From Janthinobacterium fluminis (GTDB lineage Bacteria > Pseudomonadota > Gammaproteobacteria > Burkholderiales > Burkholderiaceae_D): 38,207 nt of DNA. Location of the stretch: assembly GCF_028595325.1 (NCBI RefSeq), contig NZ_JAQQXR010000019.1:1-38207 (forward strand), in the 5' to 3' direction. Shown here one piece after another: positions 7,835 through 15,388 of this stretch (position 1 is its first letter; each line of letters starts with the position of its first letter). Made by a program: the position numbers and the translations under genes. The notes below the pieces were generated by a model. It was not told where the DNA came from and did no database searches. It worked only from the letters and a program-made list of their open reading frames with translations.

Positions 7835-8329
7835 ATGAAATTGAAATCATTACTTTTGGCGGCATTGCTAGCCGGCGCATTCGGCAGTGCGGCGGCAAAC
7901 GACTACAACGCGCCCACCGTTCCCTTGACGGGCGGGCCGATCGACTGGAGCATTTCCTTCGGCACCAGCCACCAAGCGGGCGCCTTCACCGACACCTACA
8001 CCTTCACCTACTCCGGCCTGCCCGGAACGGCGGCCGGCTTCTTCGGCAACGTCGCGACCTCCGTCGGCCAGATCGATTTCGGCACGGCCTCGCTGAACGC
8101 GACGCCGCTGAACGTGACCAATTTAGGCGGGCTCTCGTTCAGCTACTACACCTCGATTCCCGTCCAGGGGCTGCTGACGCTGGTCATCACCGGCACCAGC
8201 TACGGCGTCGCCTCCAGCTACGCCGGCACGCTCGACGTGACGGCCGTGCCGGAACCGGCCACCTACGGCATGCTGCTGGGCGGCCTGGCCCTGGTCGGCG
8301 TCGTCGCGCGCCGCCGCAAACTATCCTGA
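7835..8329 (+). CDS. PEP-CTERM sorting-domain protein (FxDxF-like)
   Basis: A 164-aa exported protein. It has an N-terminal signal peptide (MKLKSLLLAALLAGAFGSAAA, cleavage near residue 21). The body contains FTDTYTF (51-57), close to the FxDxF motif of a known PEP-CTERM group. The C-terminus is a classic PEP-CTERM signal: VPEP (138-141), a hydrophobic helix, then the basic cluster ARRRK (158-162). Such proteins are processed by an exosortase and tied to the cell surface or exopolysaccharide. No exosortase is in this window. The ATG at 7835 follows GGGGATAAC. A strong terminator follows the gene, so it is probably transcribed alone. The specific role is unknown. Confidence 0.88.
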   Translation: MKLKSLLLAALLAGAFGSAAANDYNAPTVPLTGGPIDWSISFGTSHQAGAFTDTYTFTYSGLPGTAAGFFGNVATSVGQIDFGTASLNATPLNVTNLGGLSFSYYTSIPVQGLLTLVITGTSYGVASSYAGTLDVTAVPEPATYGMLLGGLALVGVVARRRKLS

Positions 8330-8347
8330 GCGCCCCGCGCTCCCCCG

Positions 8348-8374
8348 AAAAGACGCTGCGGCGTCTTTTTTTTT
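8348..8374 (+). terminator. Rho-independent terminator after the PEP-CTERM gene
   Basis: A 9-bp stem AAAAGACGC/GCGTCTTTT with a TGCG loop (8348-8369) runs into a tract of nine or more T. It starts 18 nt after the stop codon. Confidence 0.92.
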
Positions 8375-8414
8375 CGTCTGTTACACTTGGCGCCACTCGA
8401 CACCGCCCAGCGCC

Positions 8415-9191
8415 ATGACCACCAGCACCCAGTACGGCACCACCGCCTTCGCCTTTCCCGGCCATCCGCCGGCCACCGTCACCGAACACCGCGGCATCCG
8501 CTACCTGCACCTGGGCACGCCCTGGGTGCAGGGGGCGATGCGCGTGGCCAAGCCGGACGCCATCGAACTCGAATACGTGCAAATGATGATGATGTGGATG
8601 CTGTTCACGGCGCAGCCGCGGCACATCGTCCAGCTCGGCCTGGGCAGCGCCGCGCTGACCAAGTTCTGCTACCAGCGCTGCCCCGAGGCCCGCGTGACGG
8701 CGATCGAACTCAACCCCAACGTCATCGCCATCTGCGGCGCCCAGTTCGCGCTGCCGCCCAACGACACGCGCCTGGACGTGCGCGAAATGAACGCGCTCGA
8801 CTTCGTCCTCGACAGCGCCAACCACGCCGGCGTCGACGTGCTGCAGGTGGACCTGTACGACGAGGCGGCGCGCGGCCCGGTGCTCGACACGCCCGAGTTC
8901 TACCAGGCTTGCCACGACTGCCTGACGGCCGACGGCATCATGGTGACGAACGTGTTCGGCGACTTCGCCGCCTACGACAAGAACCTGCAGGCGATGGAGC
9001 TGGTGTTCGACGCCGTCGTCTGGGTGCCCGAGCTGAACGACGAGAACATCGTCGTGCTGGCCTTCAAGAAGTCGCCGCTGCTCGACTTCAGCGTGCTCTA
9101 CGAACGCGCCGGCGCCATCAAGACGCGCCTGAACCTGCCCGCCAAGTCCTGGGTCACCGGCTTGAAGAACTGGATGCTGGACCAGCAGTGA
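8415..9191 (+). CDS. Spermidine-synthase-like protein
   Basis: A 258-aa cytosolic protein of the polyamine aminopropyltransferase (SpeE-like) family, with a class I SAM-dependent Rossmann fold. The nucleotide-binding loop reads VQLGLGSAALTKF (about 72-84), followed by the acidic strand-2 motif AIELNPNVIAI and a region DVLQVDLYDEAARGP where SpeE has its catalytic Asp. The substrate-binding signature is not the classical one, so actual aminopropyl transfer is uncertain; many such family members are uncharacterised. The ATG at 8415 has no clear Shine-Dalgarno sequence. The last 38 nt overlap tail-to-tail with the MocR-type gene on the other strand. Confidence 0.75.
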   Translation: MTTSTQYGTTAFAFPGHPPATVTEHRGIRYLHLGTPWVQGAMRVAKPDAIELEYVQMMMMWMLFTAQPRHIVQLGLGSAALTKFCYQRCPEARVTAIELNPNVIAICGAQFALPPNDTRLDVREMNALDFVLDSANHAGVDVLQVDLYDEAARGPVLDTPEFYQACHDCLTADGIMVTNVFGDFAAYDKNLQAMELVFDAVVWVPELNDENIVVLAFKKSPLLDFSVLYERAGAIKTRLNLPAKSWVTGLKNWMLDQQ

Positions 9192-10641
9192 GGGCGGCGC
9201 GCACCAGCGCGGCCAGCGCCGCCACCGGCGCGGCCATGCGCTCGGCCGGCAGCTGCGCGTAGCCGAGCATGAAGCCGCGCCAGCCGTGGCCGGGCGCGCT
9301 GGCCTGGGCGCTCAGGGCCGGCGCCACGATGCCCAGCCGCGCCGCCTGCGCGCTCAGCGCCGCGTCGTCCAGCGCCGCGCTGTCGAAGCGCAGCGCCAGG
9401 TGCATGCCGGCCGAGCCGCCGTGCACCGTCGCCAGCCCGTCGAAGTGGCGCCGCAGCGCCGCCACCAGCGCGTCGCGGCGCTGCCGGTACAGCCGGCGCA
9501 TGCGCCGCAGGTGCAGCGCGAACTGGCCGCTGCGCAGAAATTCGGCAAGCGCCAGCTGCTCGGCCACGCGCCCGCGCGAAGCCGTTTGCGCCAGCAGCGC
9601 GGCGAACGCCGGCGCCAACGCGCGCGGCACGACGATGAAGCCGATGCGCAGCGCCGGGAACATGGTCTTGCTGAAGGTGCCCAGGTACAGCACCGGCGCG
9701 TCCGCCACCAGGCCCTGCATGGCCGGCAGCGGCGGGCCGTCGTGGCGGAACTCGCTGTCGTAGTCGTCCTCGATGATCAAGGCGCCGGCCGCGCGCGCGC
9801 CATCGATCAGCGCCAGCCGGCGCGGCAGGCTCAGCACGCTGCCGGTCGGGTACTGGTGCGACGGCGTCGCGTAGATCAGCCTGGGCCGGCGCCGCCGCCA
9901 GTCGGCCGGCGCCGGCGCGATGCCGTCGGCGTCGACGGCGATGCCGACGACGCGCAGCGCGGCGGCGCGGCAGGCCGCCAGCGCGCCGCCGTAGCCGGGG
10001 TTTTCCAGCCAGACCGTGTCGCCGGCGTCGGCGAAGCTGCGCGCGCACAGGTCCAGGCTGCTTTGCGTGCCGTCCGTGATGAACACCTGGCCGGCCTCGC
10101 AGACGACGCCGCGGGCGGCGCGCAGATGGTCGGCGATGGCGGCGCGCAGCGGCGCCTCGCCGGCCGTGTCGCCGTAGTGCAGGCGCTGCACCGGCAGCGC
10201 GCGCCAGGCGCGCTCCAGCATGCGCCGCCACAGCGTCAGCGGAAACGCCTCCAGCGCCGGCACGCCCGGCATGAAGGCGCCCGCCAGAATCTCCTGCGGC
10301 ATCACGCCGCGCAGCGCGCGGGCGCGCCGCGACAGGCCGGCGTGCGGCGGCGCCACAGCCGCGCCGGGCGCCGCCGGCGCCGGCAGCGCCGCCACGACGG
10401 TGCCGCGCCGGTCCGTGCTGACATACCCCTCGCTGGCCAACTGCTCATAGGCATACAGCACGGTGTTGCGCGCCATGCCCAACTCGGCGGCCAGCGCGCG
10501 CGTGGCCACCAGGCGCGTGCCGGCCGCCAGCCGGCCGTCGCGGATCGCCGCGCGCAGGCATTCGTGCAGCTGGCGCTGGCGCGGCCAGGCGCGCTGCCCC
10601 GGCGGCGGCTGGAAAGTCGACATCAGCAGTGCGTAATCCAT
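9154..10641 (-). CDS. MocR/PdxR-type GntR-family regulator with aminotransferase domain
   Basis: A 495-aa regulator of the MocR group. Residues about 15-80 are a GntR winged helix (ATRALAAELGMARNTVLYAY, then EGYVSTDRRGT). Residues about 120-480 are a class I aminotransferase fold that binds PLP, with ENPGYGGA (213-220), the EDDYDSEFR motif (291-299) and the Schiff-base Lys325 in GTFSKTMFP. Upstream in-frame starts exist at 10653 (ATG) and 10656 (TTG), but the ATG at 10639-10641 has GGGG 6 nt ahead and gives the usual MDYALL-type start. It is divergent from a flavoprotein of the pyridoxamine phosphate oxidase fold, the classic target arrangement for PdxR-like proteins. Control of that gene in response to PLP is inferred. 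Confidence 0.88.
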   Translation of the reverse strand: MDYALLMSTFQPPPGQRAWPRQRQLHECLRAAIRDGRLAAGTRLVATRALAAELGMARNTVLYAYEQLASEGYVSTDRRGTVVAALPAPAAPGAAVAPPHAGLSRRARALRGVMPQEILAGAFMPGVPALEAFPLTLWRRMLERAWRALPVQRLHYGDTAGEAPLRAAIADHLRAARGVVCEAGQVFITDGTQSSLDLCARSFADAGDTVWLENPGYGGALAACRAAALRVVGIAVDADGIAPAPADWRRRRPRLIYATPSHQYPTGSVLSLPRRLALIDGARAAGALIIEDDYDSEFRHDGPPLPAMQGLVADAPVLYLGTFSKTMFPALRIGFIVVPRALAPAFAALLAQTASRGRVAEQLALAEFLRSGQFALHLRRMRRLYRQRRDALVAALRRHFDGLATVHGGSAGMHLALRFDSAALDDAALSAQAARLGIVAPALSAQASAPGHGWRGFMLGYAQLPAERMAAPVAALAALVRAALTAGPASSSSSR

Positions 10642-10667
10642 TCGTGGCCCCATCAAATTTCACAGCC

Positions 10668-10703
10668 CTGGATCTTTTTTCAGGGCCAGCGAGGGATTAT
10701 ATT
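10668..10703 (+). promoter_or_regulatory. MocR-type operator and promoter between divergent genes
   Basis: The divergent spacer holds CTGGATCTTT (10668-10677) and, on the other strand, CTGGCCCTGA (10680-10689). Both resemble the CTGGACYTAA half-site described for the MocR protein TauR. They sit just upstream of -10 TATATT (10698-10703), which lacks a good -35, as expected for an activator-dependent promoter. The resemblance is seen; binding is inferred. Confidence 0.45.
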
Positions 10704-10730
10704 CCGCCTTCACCTTTTTGAAAGCAGCCC

Positions 10731-11384
10731 ATGTCCAATCCATCCGCAGCACCCAGCCCGCGCACCCGCGTGCGCCGCGTCGCCGAACTGGCCAACTACG
10801 ACGCAGCCGTCCTGCACGCCATCATCGACGCCGCCTACCTGTGCCACATCGCCTTCCACGACGAGCGCGGCACGCACTGCATCCCGACGGCCTGCTGGCG
10901 CATCGGCGCCCATTTATACATACACGGCTCGAACGGCAGCCGCCTGCTGAAGCGCCTGAGCGAAAACGACGCCTGCGTCAGCATCACCCACCTGGACGGC
11001 CTGGTGCTGGCGCGCTCGGCCTTCAACCACACGATGAACTACCGCTCGGCGATGATCTACGGCCGCTTCGAGGCCGTCGCCGACAAGCACGCCGCGATGG
11101 AGGCGCTGATGGAGCATCTGGCGCCGGGCCGCCAGGCCGAGGTGCGCGGCGGCAGCGACAAGGAATACGCCGCCACGACGGTGCTGCGCATCGCCCTCGA
11201 CGAGGCGGCCGCGAAGGTGCGCAGCGGCCCGCCGCTGGACGACGCCGAGGACATGGCGCAGCCGGTCTGGGCCGGCGTGCTGCCGCTCGCGCAGAGCCGC
11301 GGCCGCGCCGTGCCGGACCCCGCCGGCGGCGGCGCCGCCATGCCCGCCTTCGTGCGCCAGTGGGGCGGCGCCGATTCCGCTTGA
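10731..11384 (+). CDS. Pyridoxamine 5'-phosphate oxidase-family flavoprotein
   Basis: A 217-aa protein of the split-barrel FMN-binding fold (PNPOx-like, related to the NimA/nitroreductase-like group). Conserved pieces are the N-terminal LCHIAFHDERGTHCIPTACW strand pair, the HIYIHGSNGSR-like segment (here LYIHGSNGSRLLKRL) and NYRSAMIYGRFEAV. True pyridoxine phosphate oxidase (PdxH) has a different C-terminus, so this is probably a different flavin- or heme-linked oxidoreductase. The ATG at 10731 is the family-like start; the ribosome binding site is weak. It is divergent from the MocR-type gene with a 90-nt spacer carrying candidate operator halves, so regulation by that protein is likely. Confidence 0.82.
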   Translation: MSNPSAAPSPRTRVRRVAELANYDAAVLHAIIDAAYLCHIAFHDERGTHCIPTACWRIGAHLYIHGSNGSRLLKRLSENDACVSITHLDGLVLARSAFNHTMNYRSAMIYGRFEAVADKHAAMEALMEHLAPGRQAEVRGGSDKEYAATTVLRIALDEAAAKVRSGPPLDDAEDMAQPVWAGVLPLAQSRGRAVPDPAGGGAAMPAFVRQWGGADSA

Positions 11385-11414
11385 CCCGGCCCGGCGCTTC
11401 CGCGATCATCGCCG

Positions 11415-11438
11415 GGGACGAGGCAGCGACCTCGTCCC
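11415..11438. other. Perfect 9-bp hairpin before the methyltransferase-like gene
   Basis: GGGACGAGG and CCTCGTCCC pair around a 6-nt loop, ending 22 nt before the ATG at 11460. There is no T-run, so it may end the upstream transcript weakly or structure the next leader. Confidence 0.4.
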
Positions 11439-11459
11439 AACCATGAACGGAGTAAGCAC

Positions 11460-12263
11460 ATGAAACGACTCTTCCTCGCCGCCCTGCTCGCCTGCGCCGG
11501 CAGCGCTTCCGCCCTGGCCGACGACGCCCTCAAGGCCGCCCTCGGCGGCGCCCAGCGCAGCGCCGCCAACACCGCCCGCGACACCGCCCGCCATCCGTAT
11601 GAAACGCTGCGCTTTTTCGGCATACGCCCCGACATGACGGTGGTCGAACTGGCCCCCGGCGGCGGCTGGTACACGGAAATCCTGGCGCCCTACCTGCGCG
11701 AGCGCGGCCAGTTGATCGCCGCCGGCGACGACCCGCAATCGAGCGACGCGGACGCGCGCCGCGGCGCCGCCCGCTTCCAGCAAAAACTGGCGGCCAGCCC
11801 GGCCGTCTTCGACAAGGTCAAGAGCGGCGTGTTCGAGCCGCCGCACACCTACCGCTTCGCCGCCAAGGGCAGCGCCGACATGGTGCTGACCTTCCGCAAC
11901 ATCCACAACTGGATACCCGCCGGCCCGGACAAGCTGGCCACCCTGTTCGCCAGCGTCTACGACAGCCTGAAACCGGGCGGCGTGTTCGGCGTCGTCGAAC
12001 ACCGCCTGCCGGCCGCGCGCGCCCAGGACGCCGAAGCCAGCAGCGGCTACCTGCACGAGGCGTATGTGATCGGCCTGGCCGAGGCGGCCGGCTTCAAGCT
12101 GGCGGCCCGCTCGGAAATCAACGCCAACCCGCGGGACACGGCCGACCACCAAAACGGCGTGTGGGCGCTGCCGCCGACCTATGCCAACAAGGACGTCGAG
12201 CGCGCCCGCTACACGGCGATCGGCGAAAGCGACCGCATGACCTTGAAATTTGTGAAGCCTTGA
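11460..12263 (+). CDS. Exported methyltransferase-like protein (COG4798 type)
   Basis: A 267-aa protein with the class I SAM-methyltransferase fold behind a clear signal peptide (MKRLFLAALLACAGSASALA, then DDALK). Motif I is VVELAPGGGWYTEIL (about 61-75), followed by LTFRNIHNWI and a late strand FGVVEHRLP. SAM is not known to be available in the periplasm, so its substrate and activity are unclear; it matches a family named only as predicted methyltransferase. The ATG at 11460 has GGAG 8 nt upstream. It runs towards the serine hydrolase gene, and the spacer has an 8-bp hairpin. Confidence 0.75.
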   Translation: MKRLFLAALLACAGSASALADDALKAALGGAQRSAANTARDTARHPYETLRFFGIRPDMTVVELAPGGGWYTEILAPYLRERGQLIAAGDDPQSSDADARRGAARFQQKLAASPAVFDKVKSGVFEPPHTYRFAAKGSADMVLTFRNIHNWIPAGPDKLATLFASVYDSLKPGGVFGVVEHRLPAARAQDAEASSGYLHEAYVIGLAEAAGFKLAARSEINANPRDTADHQNGVWALPPTYANKDVERARYTAIGESDRMTLKFVKP

Positions 12264-12306
12264 GCGCCGCGCCAGCCTGCTGACGGGCCAGCGCCGGAAT
12301 CGCGCA

Positions 12307-12328
12307 CCGCCGCCGATACTGGCGGCGG
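12307..12328. terminator. Possible bidirectional terminator hairpin
   Basis: CCGCCGCC (12307-12314) and GGCGGCGG (12321-12328) pair around a 6-nt loop between two convergent genes. No T-run is present, so the call is weak. Confidence 0.35.
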
Positions 12329-12341
12329 CGGCCGCGCCGCC

Positions 12342-13973
12342 TCACTGCTGGGCTTTTTTCGCCTTCACCGGCGTGAACGACAAATCCGCGAAGTCATAGC
12401 TGAAATCGGTTTCCGACGACACCGGCGCCATCTTCATGCGCTCGATGCTGCCGTCCGGATTCAGCGCGAACGTGACATACGCGTCGGCGTTGAAATTGCG
12501 CTCCTTCCAGCGCACGATGAAGGTATCGTGCTGCCAGTGTTCCAGCTCGCCCGTGAGGTCCTGCGTGCGCGAAAAACTCAGCACACGCTTCTTGCCCTCG
12601 GGCTTGATCGTCACCGTGCCATACCACGGGTCCTGGTACTCGCCGTCGTAGGCGGCCAGCGCCAGCGAAGGCTGCGACTTGGCGGCGCGCGCGGCGGCGG
12701 CGCCGCCCTGCTTCTTCGCATCGGCGGCGTGGCGGGCCCGGTCGGCCGTGCCGATCAAGCCGATCCAGTCGCTGGGCGCGACGTTCAGATAATGGTCGAG
12801 GATGCGCCACTGCAGCGACGTCATCGCCGCACCGCTCTCGGCGTTGGTGAGGATGGCCACGCCCAGCTTCGCCTCCGGCACCATCACCACCTGCGAGAAA
12901 AAGCCCTGCAGCGCGCCGCCGTGCTGGGCCAGCTTCATGCCCTTGTAATCGCGCAGATTGAAACCCAGGCCATAGGCATTGAAATTCGGCTTGATGCCGG
13001 CCAGGCCGGGCTTCGGCTCGGCGATCTTCATCGGCGTCTGCGCCGTCCACATCTCGCGGCTTTGCGCGGCGCTGAACAGGCGCGCCTCCGGGTCGGCCTT
13101 GCCGGCGATCTTGCCGCCGTCGAGCAGGGCCGCCATCCACTTCGCGATCTCCTCGGCGTTGGTGTTGATGCCGACGGCGCCGACCGCGTTCGGCACCGGC
13201 ATCGACTTCACGGCGGCGATCTTGTCGTTGATCTTGCTGTGCGCGTTCGCCACGTTGGCGTTGCCGGCGTGCTCGTCCAGACTGGTGGTCGTGGCGGCCA
13301 TGCCCAGCGGCGTCAGGATGCGCTCGCGGATGGCCGCGCCCCAGCTCTTGCCGGCCTTGTCGGCGATGATCTTGCCGGCCACGATATACAGCAAATTATC
13401 GTAGGCATAACTGTTGCGGAAACTCGTGGCGGGGCGGATATAGCGCAGCTTCTCGATAATCTCATCGGTCGAAAAACTCGTCGTCGGCCACCACAGCAAA
13501 TCGCCGGCGCCCAGGCCGAGGCCGCTGCGGTGCGTCAACAGATCGCGCACCGTCATCGCACTCGTCACATAGGCATCGTACATCTGGAAACCGGGCAAAT
13601 GCTTGGTGACGGGATCGTCCCAGGCCAGCTTGCCCTCGTCGACCAGCATCGCCAGCGCGGCGGCCGTGAACGCCTTCGAATTCGACGCCACCTCGAACAG
13701 CGTCTGCGCGTCGACGGCGGCCGGCTGGCCCAGCTTGCGCACGCCGAAACCCTTGGCGACGAGCACCTTGCCATCCTTGACGACGGCGATCGCGATGCCG
13801 GGCACATCGAAAGCCTTCAACACACTGGCGACATCGGCGTCGAGGTCGAAGGCGGCGGCCGGCGCGGCGGCGCTGGCCGGCGGCACACCGGCATCGGCGG
13901 CGGCCAGCGCCGGCGCGGCGGCGGCAAACGCCAACAAAATGGCGGCGGCAAGGCGATTCATCATATGCATCAT
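12342..13973 (-). CDS. Serine hydrolase, class C beta-lactamase/PBP fold
   Basis: A 543-aa periplasmic serine hydrolase of the AmpC/esterase/D-peptidase superfamily. A signal peptide covers about 1-25 (NRLAAAILLAFAAAAPALA). Catalytic motifs are Ser97-x-x-Lys100 (SNSK), Tyr191-Asp-Asn193 and His351-Gly-Gly, which replaces KTG. A C-terminal beta domain of DUF3471 type (about 440-535, YDGEYQDPWYGTVTI) follows. The substrate is not deducible: peptidase, esterase and lactamase roles are all known. The frame extends 25 codons upstream, but the ATG at 13971-13973 has GGAG 7 nt before it and opens the signal peptide. Confidence 0.88.
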   Translation of the reverse strand: MMHMMNRLAAAILLAFAAAAPALAAADAGVPPASAAAPAAAFDLDADVASVLKAFDVPGIAIAVVKDGKVLVAKGFGVRKLGQPAAVDAQTLFEVASNSKAFTAAALAMLVDEGKLAWDDPVTKHLPGFQMYDAYVTSAMTVRDLLTHRSGLGLGAGDLLWWPTTSFSTDEIIEKLRYIRPATSFRNSYAYDNLLYIVAGKIIADKAGKSWGAAIRERILTPLGMAATTTSLDEHAGNANVANAHSKINDKIAAVKSMPVPNAVGAVGINTNAEEIAKWMAALLDGGKIAGKADPEARLFSAAQSREMWTAQTPMKIAEPKPGLAGIKPNFNAYGLGFNLRDYKGMKLAQHGGALQGFFSQVVMVPEAKLGVAILTNAESGAAMTSLQWRILDHYLNVAPSDWIGLIGTADRARHAADAKKQGGAAAARAAKSQPSLALAAYDGEYQDPWYGTVTIKPEGKKRVLSFSRTQDLTGELEHWQHDTFIVRWKERNFNADAYVTFALNPDGSIERMKMAPVSSETDFSYDFADLSFTPVKAKKAQQ

Positions 13974-14071
13974 CAAAGTCTCCAAAAGGGATAGTCGCGG
14001 CCCGCACCGGAGCAACGCAGCGTCGGGCAGAATAGCACTTCCCTGCAATTAAGGAAACATTGCTTTCCCCC

Positions 14072-14134
14072 TGGGGTCAGGTCTAGACATGGCGGTTTTT
14101 GCGCTGAAAACCGCCATGTCTAGACCTGACCCCA
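14072..14134. repeat. Perfect 28-bp extragenic palindrome, GGGGTCAGGTC type
   Basis: Arms of 28 nt (14072-14099 and 14107-14134) are exact reverse complements around a 7-nt loop. The tips read TGGGGTCAGGTCTAGACATG and its complement. It shares the GGGG-N-CAG-tip design with the palindrome at 5725-5787 but has a different body. It ends about 19 nt before the extended -10 of the riboswitch transcript. Confidence 0.85.
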
Positions 14135-14152
14135 CGGCGGTTTGCAACATTC

Positions 14153-14161
14153 TGCTATCAT
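14153..14161 (+). promoter_or_regulatory. Extended -10 promoter for the riboswitch-GDT1 transcript
   Basis: TGCTATCAT fits an extended -10 (TGn plus TATCAT, 14156-14161). No -35 is visible; that position falls at the edge of the palindrome. The predicted start near 14168 lies just before the riboswitch core. Confidence 0.5.
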
Positions 14162-14167
14162 GCGTGC

Positions 14168-14300
14168 TGAACATTGGGGAGTAGTCGTCCCGCGCCCACG
14201 CGCAGGAACCTGTATCAACATGATTGGCCCGCAGGCCATGGTGCAGGTGGTTGCATGACTTGACGAGACCTTTGATCACGGGGCGGCCGCATGGGCCGGG
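14168..14300 (+). ncRNA. yybP-ykoY manganese riboswitch
   Basis: The class signatures are present: GGGGAGTAG at 14176-14184, the 3' element GACGAGACC at 14262-14270, and several GC-paired helices between them. The AUUGGGG side can pair with the CUUUGAU after GAGACC to close the first helix. A GC-rich hairpin region (about 14280-14315) follows and could be the expression platform. Members of this class bind Mn2+ and switch on manganese exporters. The next gene, a GDT1/UPF0016 transporter, is a standard partner. The exact 3' limit is approximate. Confidence 0.8.
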
Positions 14301-14353
14301 GCTGCCCTTGGATCATTGGTTAACCGTCCGGCCCGCGTACCTGTTTATTTCTC

Positions 14354-14929
14354 ATGGAAGCTTTCCTCGTCTCCTCCGGCATCGTCGCCCTCGCTGAAAT
14401 CGGCGATAAAACCCAGTTGCTGGCTTTCTTGCTCGCGGCGAAATTCCGCAAGCCACTGCCCATCGTGCTGGCCATTTTCATCGCCACCGTCGCCAACCAC
14501 GCCTTCGCCGCCGCCGTCGGCACCTGGATCACCTCGCTGCTCGGCCCCGCTGCGCTGCGCTGGGTGCTGGGCCTGTCTTTCCTGGCCATGGCCGCCTGGA
14601 CGCTGGTGCCCGACCAGATCGACGAGGGCGACACCAAGCTGGCCAAGTACGGCGTGTTCCTGACGACGCTGATCGCCTTTTTCGTCGCCGAGATGGGCGA
14701 CAAGACGCAGGTGGCCACGGTGGCGCTGGCGGCCCGCTACAGCAGCCTGTTCGCCGTCGTCGCCGGCACGACCGCCGGCATGATGCTGGCCAATGTGCCG
14801 GCCGTCTACCTCGGCGAAAAGATTGCCAACCGGGTGCCGCTGCGCCTGGTGCACGGCATCGCCGCCGCCGTGTTCGCGCTGCTGGGCCTGGCCACGCTGC
14901 TGGGCGCCGGCGCACGCCTGGGCTTGTAA
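14354..14929 (+). CDS. GDT1/TMEM165 (UPF0016) family cation exporter, probably manganese
   Basis: A 191-aa inner-membrane protein with six predicted helices arranged as two repeats. Each repeat carries the family signature: EIGDKTQ at 15-21 and EMGDKTQ at about 113-119. The acidic and polar residues of these motifs form the cation site. Bacterial homologues (such as MneA) export Mn2+, and the yybP-ykoY riboswitch directly upstream supports manganese-dependent expression. The ATG at 14354 lacks an obvious Shine-Dalgarno sequence, so translation may depend on leader structure. It appears to be transcribed alone. Confidence 0.9.
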   Translation: MEAFLVSSGIVALAEIGDKTQLLAFLLAAKFRKPLPIVLAIFIATVANHAFAAAVGTWITSLLGPAALRWVLGLSFLAMAAWTLVPDQIDEGDTKLAKYGVFLTTLIAFFVAEMGDKTQVATVALAARYSSLFAVVAGTTAGMMLANVPAVYLGEKIANRVPLRLVHGIAAAVFALLGLATLLGAGARLGL

Positions 14930-14985
14930 ACGCCGCCGCGCATTGCCCCAAAAAAATAGTCGCGCGCGGGTTTGGCGTACAGAAC

Positions 14986-15017
14986 GGCCAATATTGTTGA
15001 AACGTAATATTATGGCC
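14986..15017. repeat. Imperfect inverted repeat GGCCAATATT...AATATTATGGCC
   Basis: GGCCAATATT (14986-14995) pairs with AATATTATGGCC (15006-15017) apart from a 2-nt bulge. It is AT-rich inside a GC-rich region and lies about 60 nt before the small PEP-CTERM-like gene. It could be an operator or hairpin. Confidence 0.4.
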
Positions 15018-15078
15018 GCTTTCGAGCAAACCGCCCGCCCGCAGGCGCGCATCCGGCGATTATTTTTATGAGGAATGT

Positions 15079-15348
15079 ATGCAATTAGATGGAAAACGTG
15101 TCCTTGCAGCCGCCCTGATGGCGGCGGCGGCCGGCGGCGCCCAGGCGGCGACGGCGGCCAGTGCGCCCGGCGCGGCGCGCGCGGAGGCCCGCCCGCCGCG
15201 CGCCGCCGCGCCCGCCCGCCCGCAATCCGGCACGCCGCTCGACGAGCCGTCCCCTTACGCGATGCTGTTGATGGGCGTGGGCGTGATGGTGTTGGCCGGA
15301 CACCGCAGCAAGCAGGCGGCGCCCTGGGCGCCGTCGGCCGTGAAATAG
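15079..15348 (+). CDS. Small PEP-CTERM-like exported protein
   Basis: An 89-aa protein with an Ala-rich signal peptide (about 1-23), a Pro/Ala/Arg-rich middle (24-55) and a C-terminus built like a PEP-CTERM signal: EPSPY (56-60), a hydrophobic stretch AMLLMGVGVMVLAG, then HRSK (75-78). The usual PEP is replaced by EPSP, and the basic cluster is followed by 11 more residues, so recognition by an exosortase is doubtful. The ATG at 15079 has GAGGA 4 nt upstream; another ATG at 15075 is in a different frame. No function is known. Confidence 0.6.
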   Translation: MQLDGKRVLAAALMAAAAGGAQAATAASAPGAARAEARPPRAAAPARPQSGTPLDEPSPYAMLLMGVGVMVLAGHRSKQAAPWAPSAVK

Positions 15349-15388
15349 CCCGACGCTAACCGGCCGCGCCGAGAGGCGCCGGGCAGCC

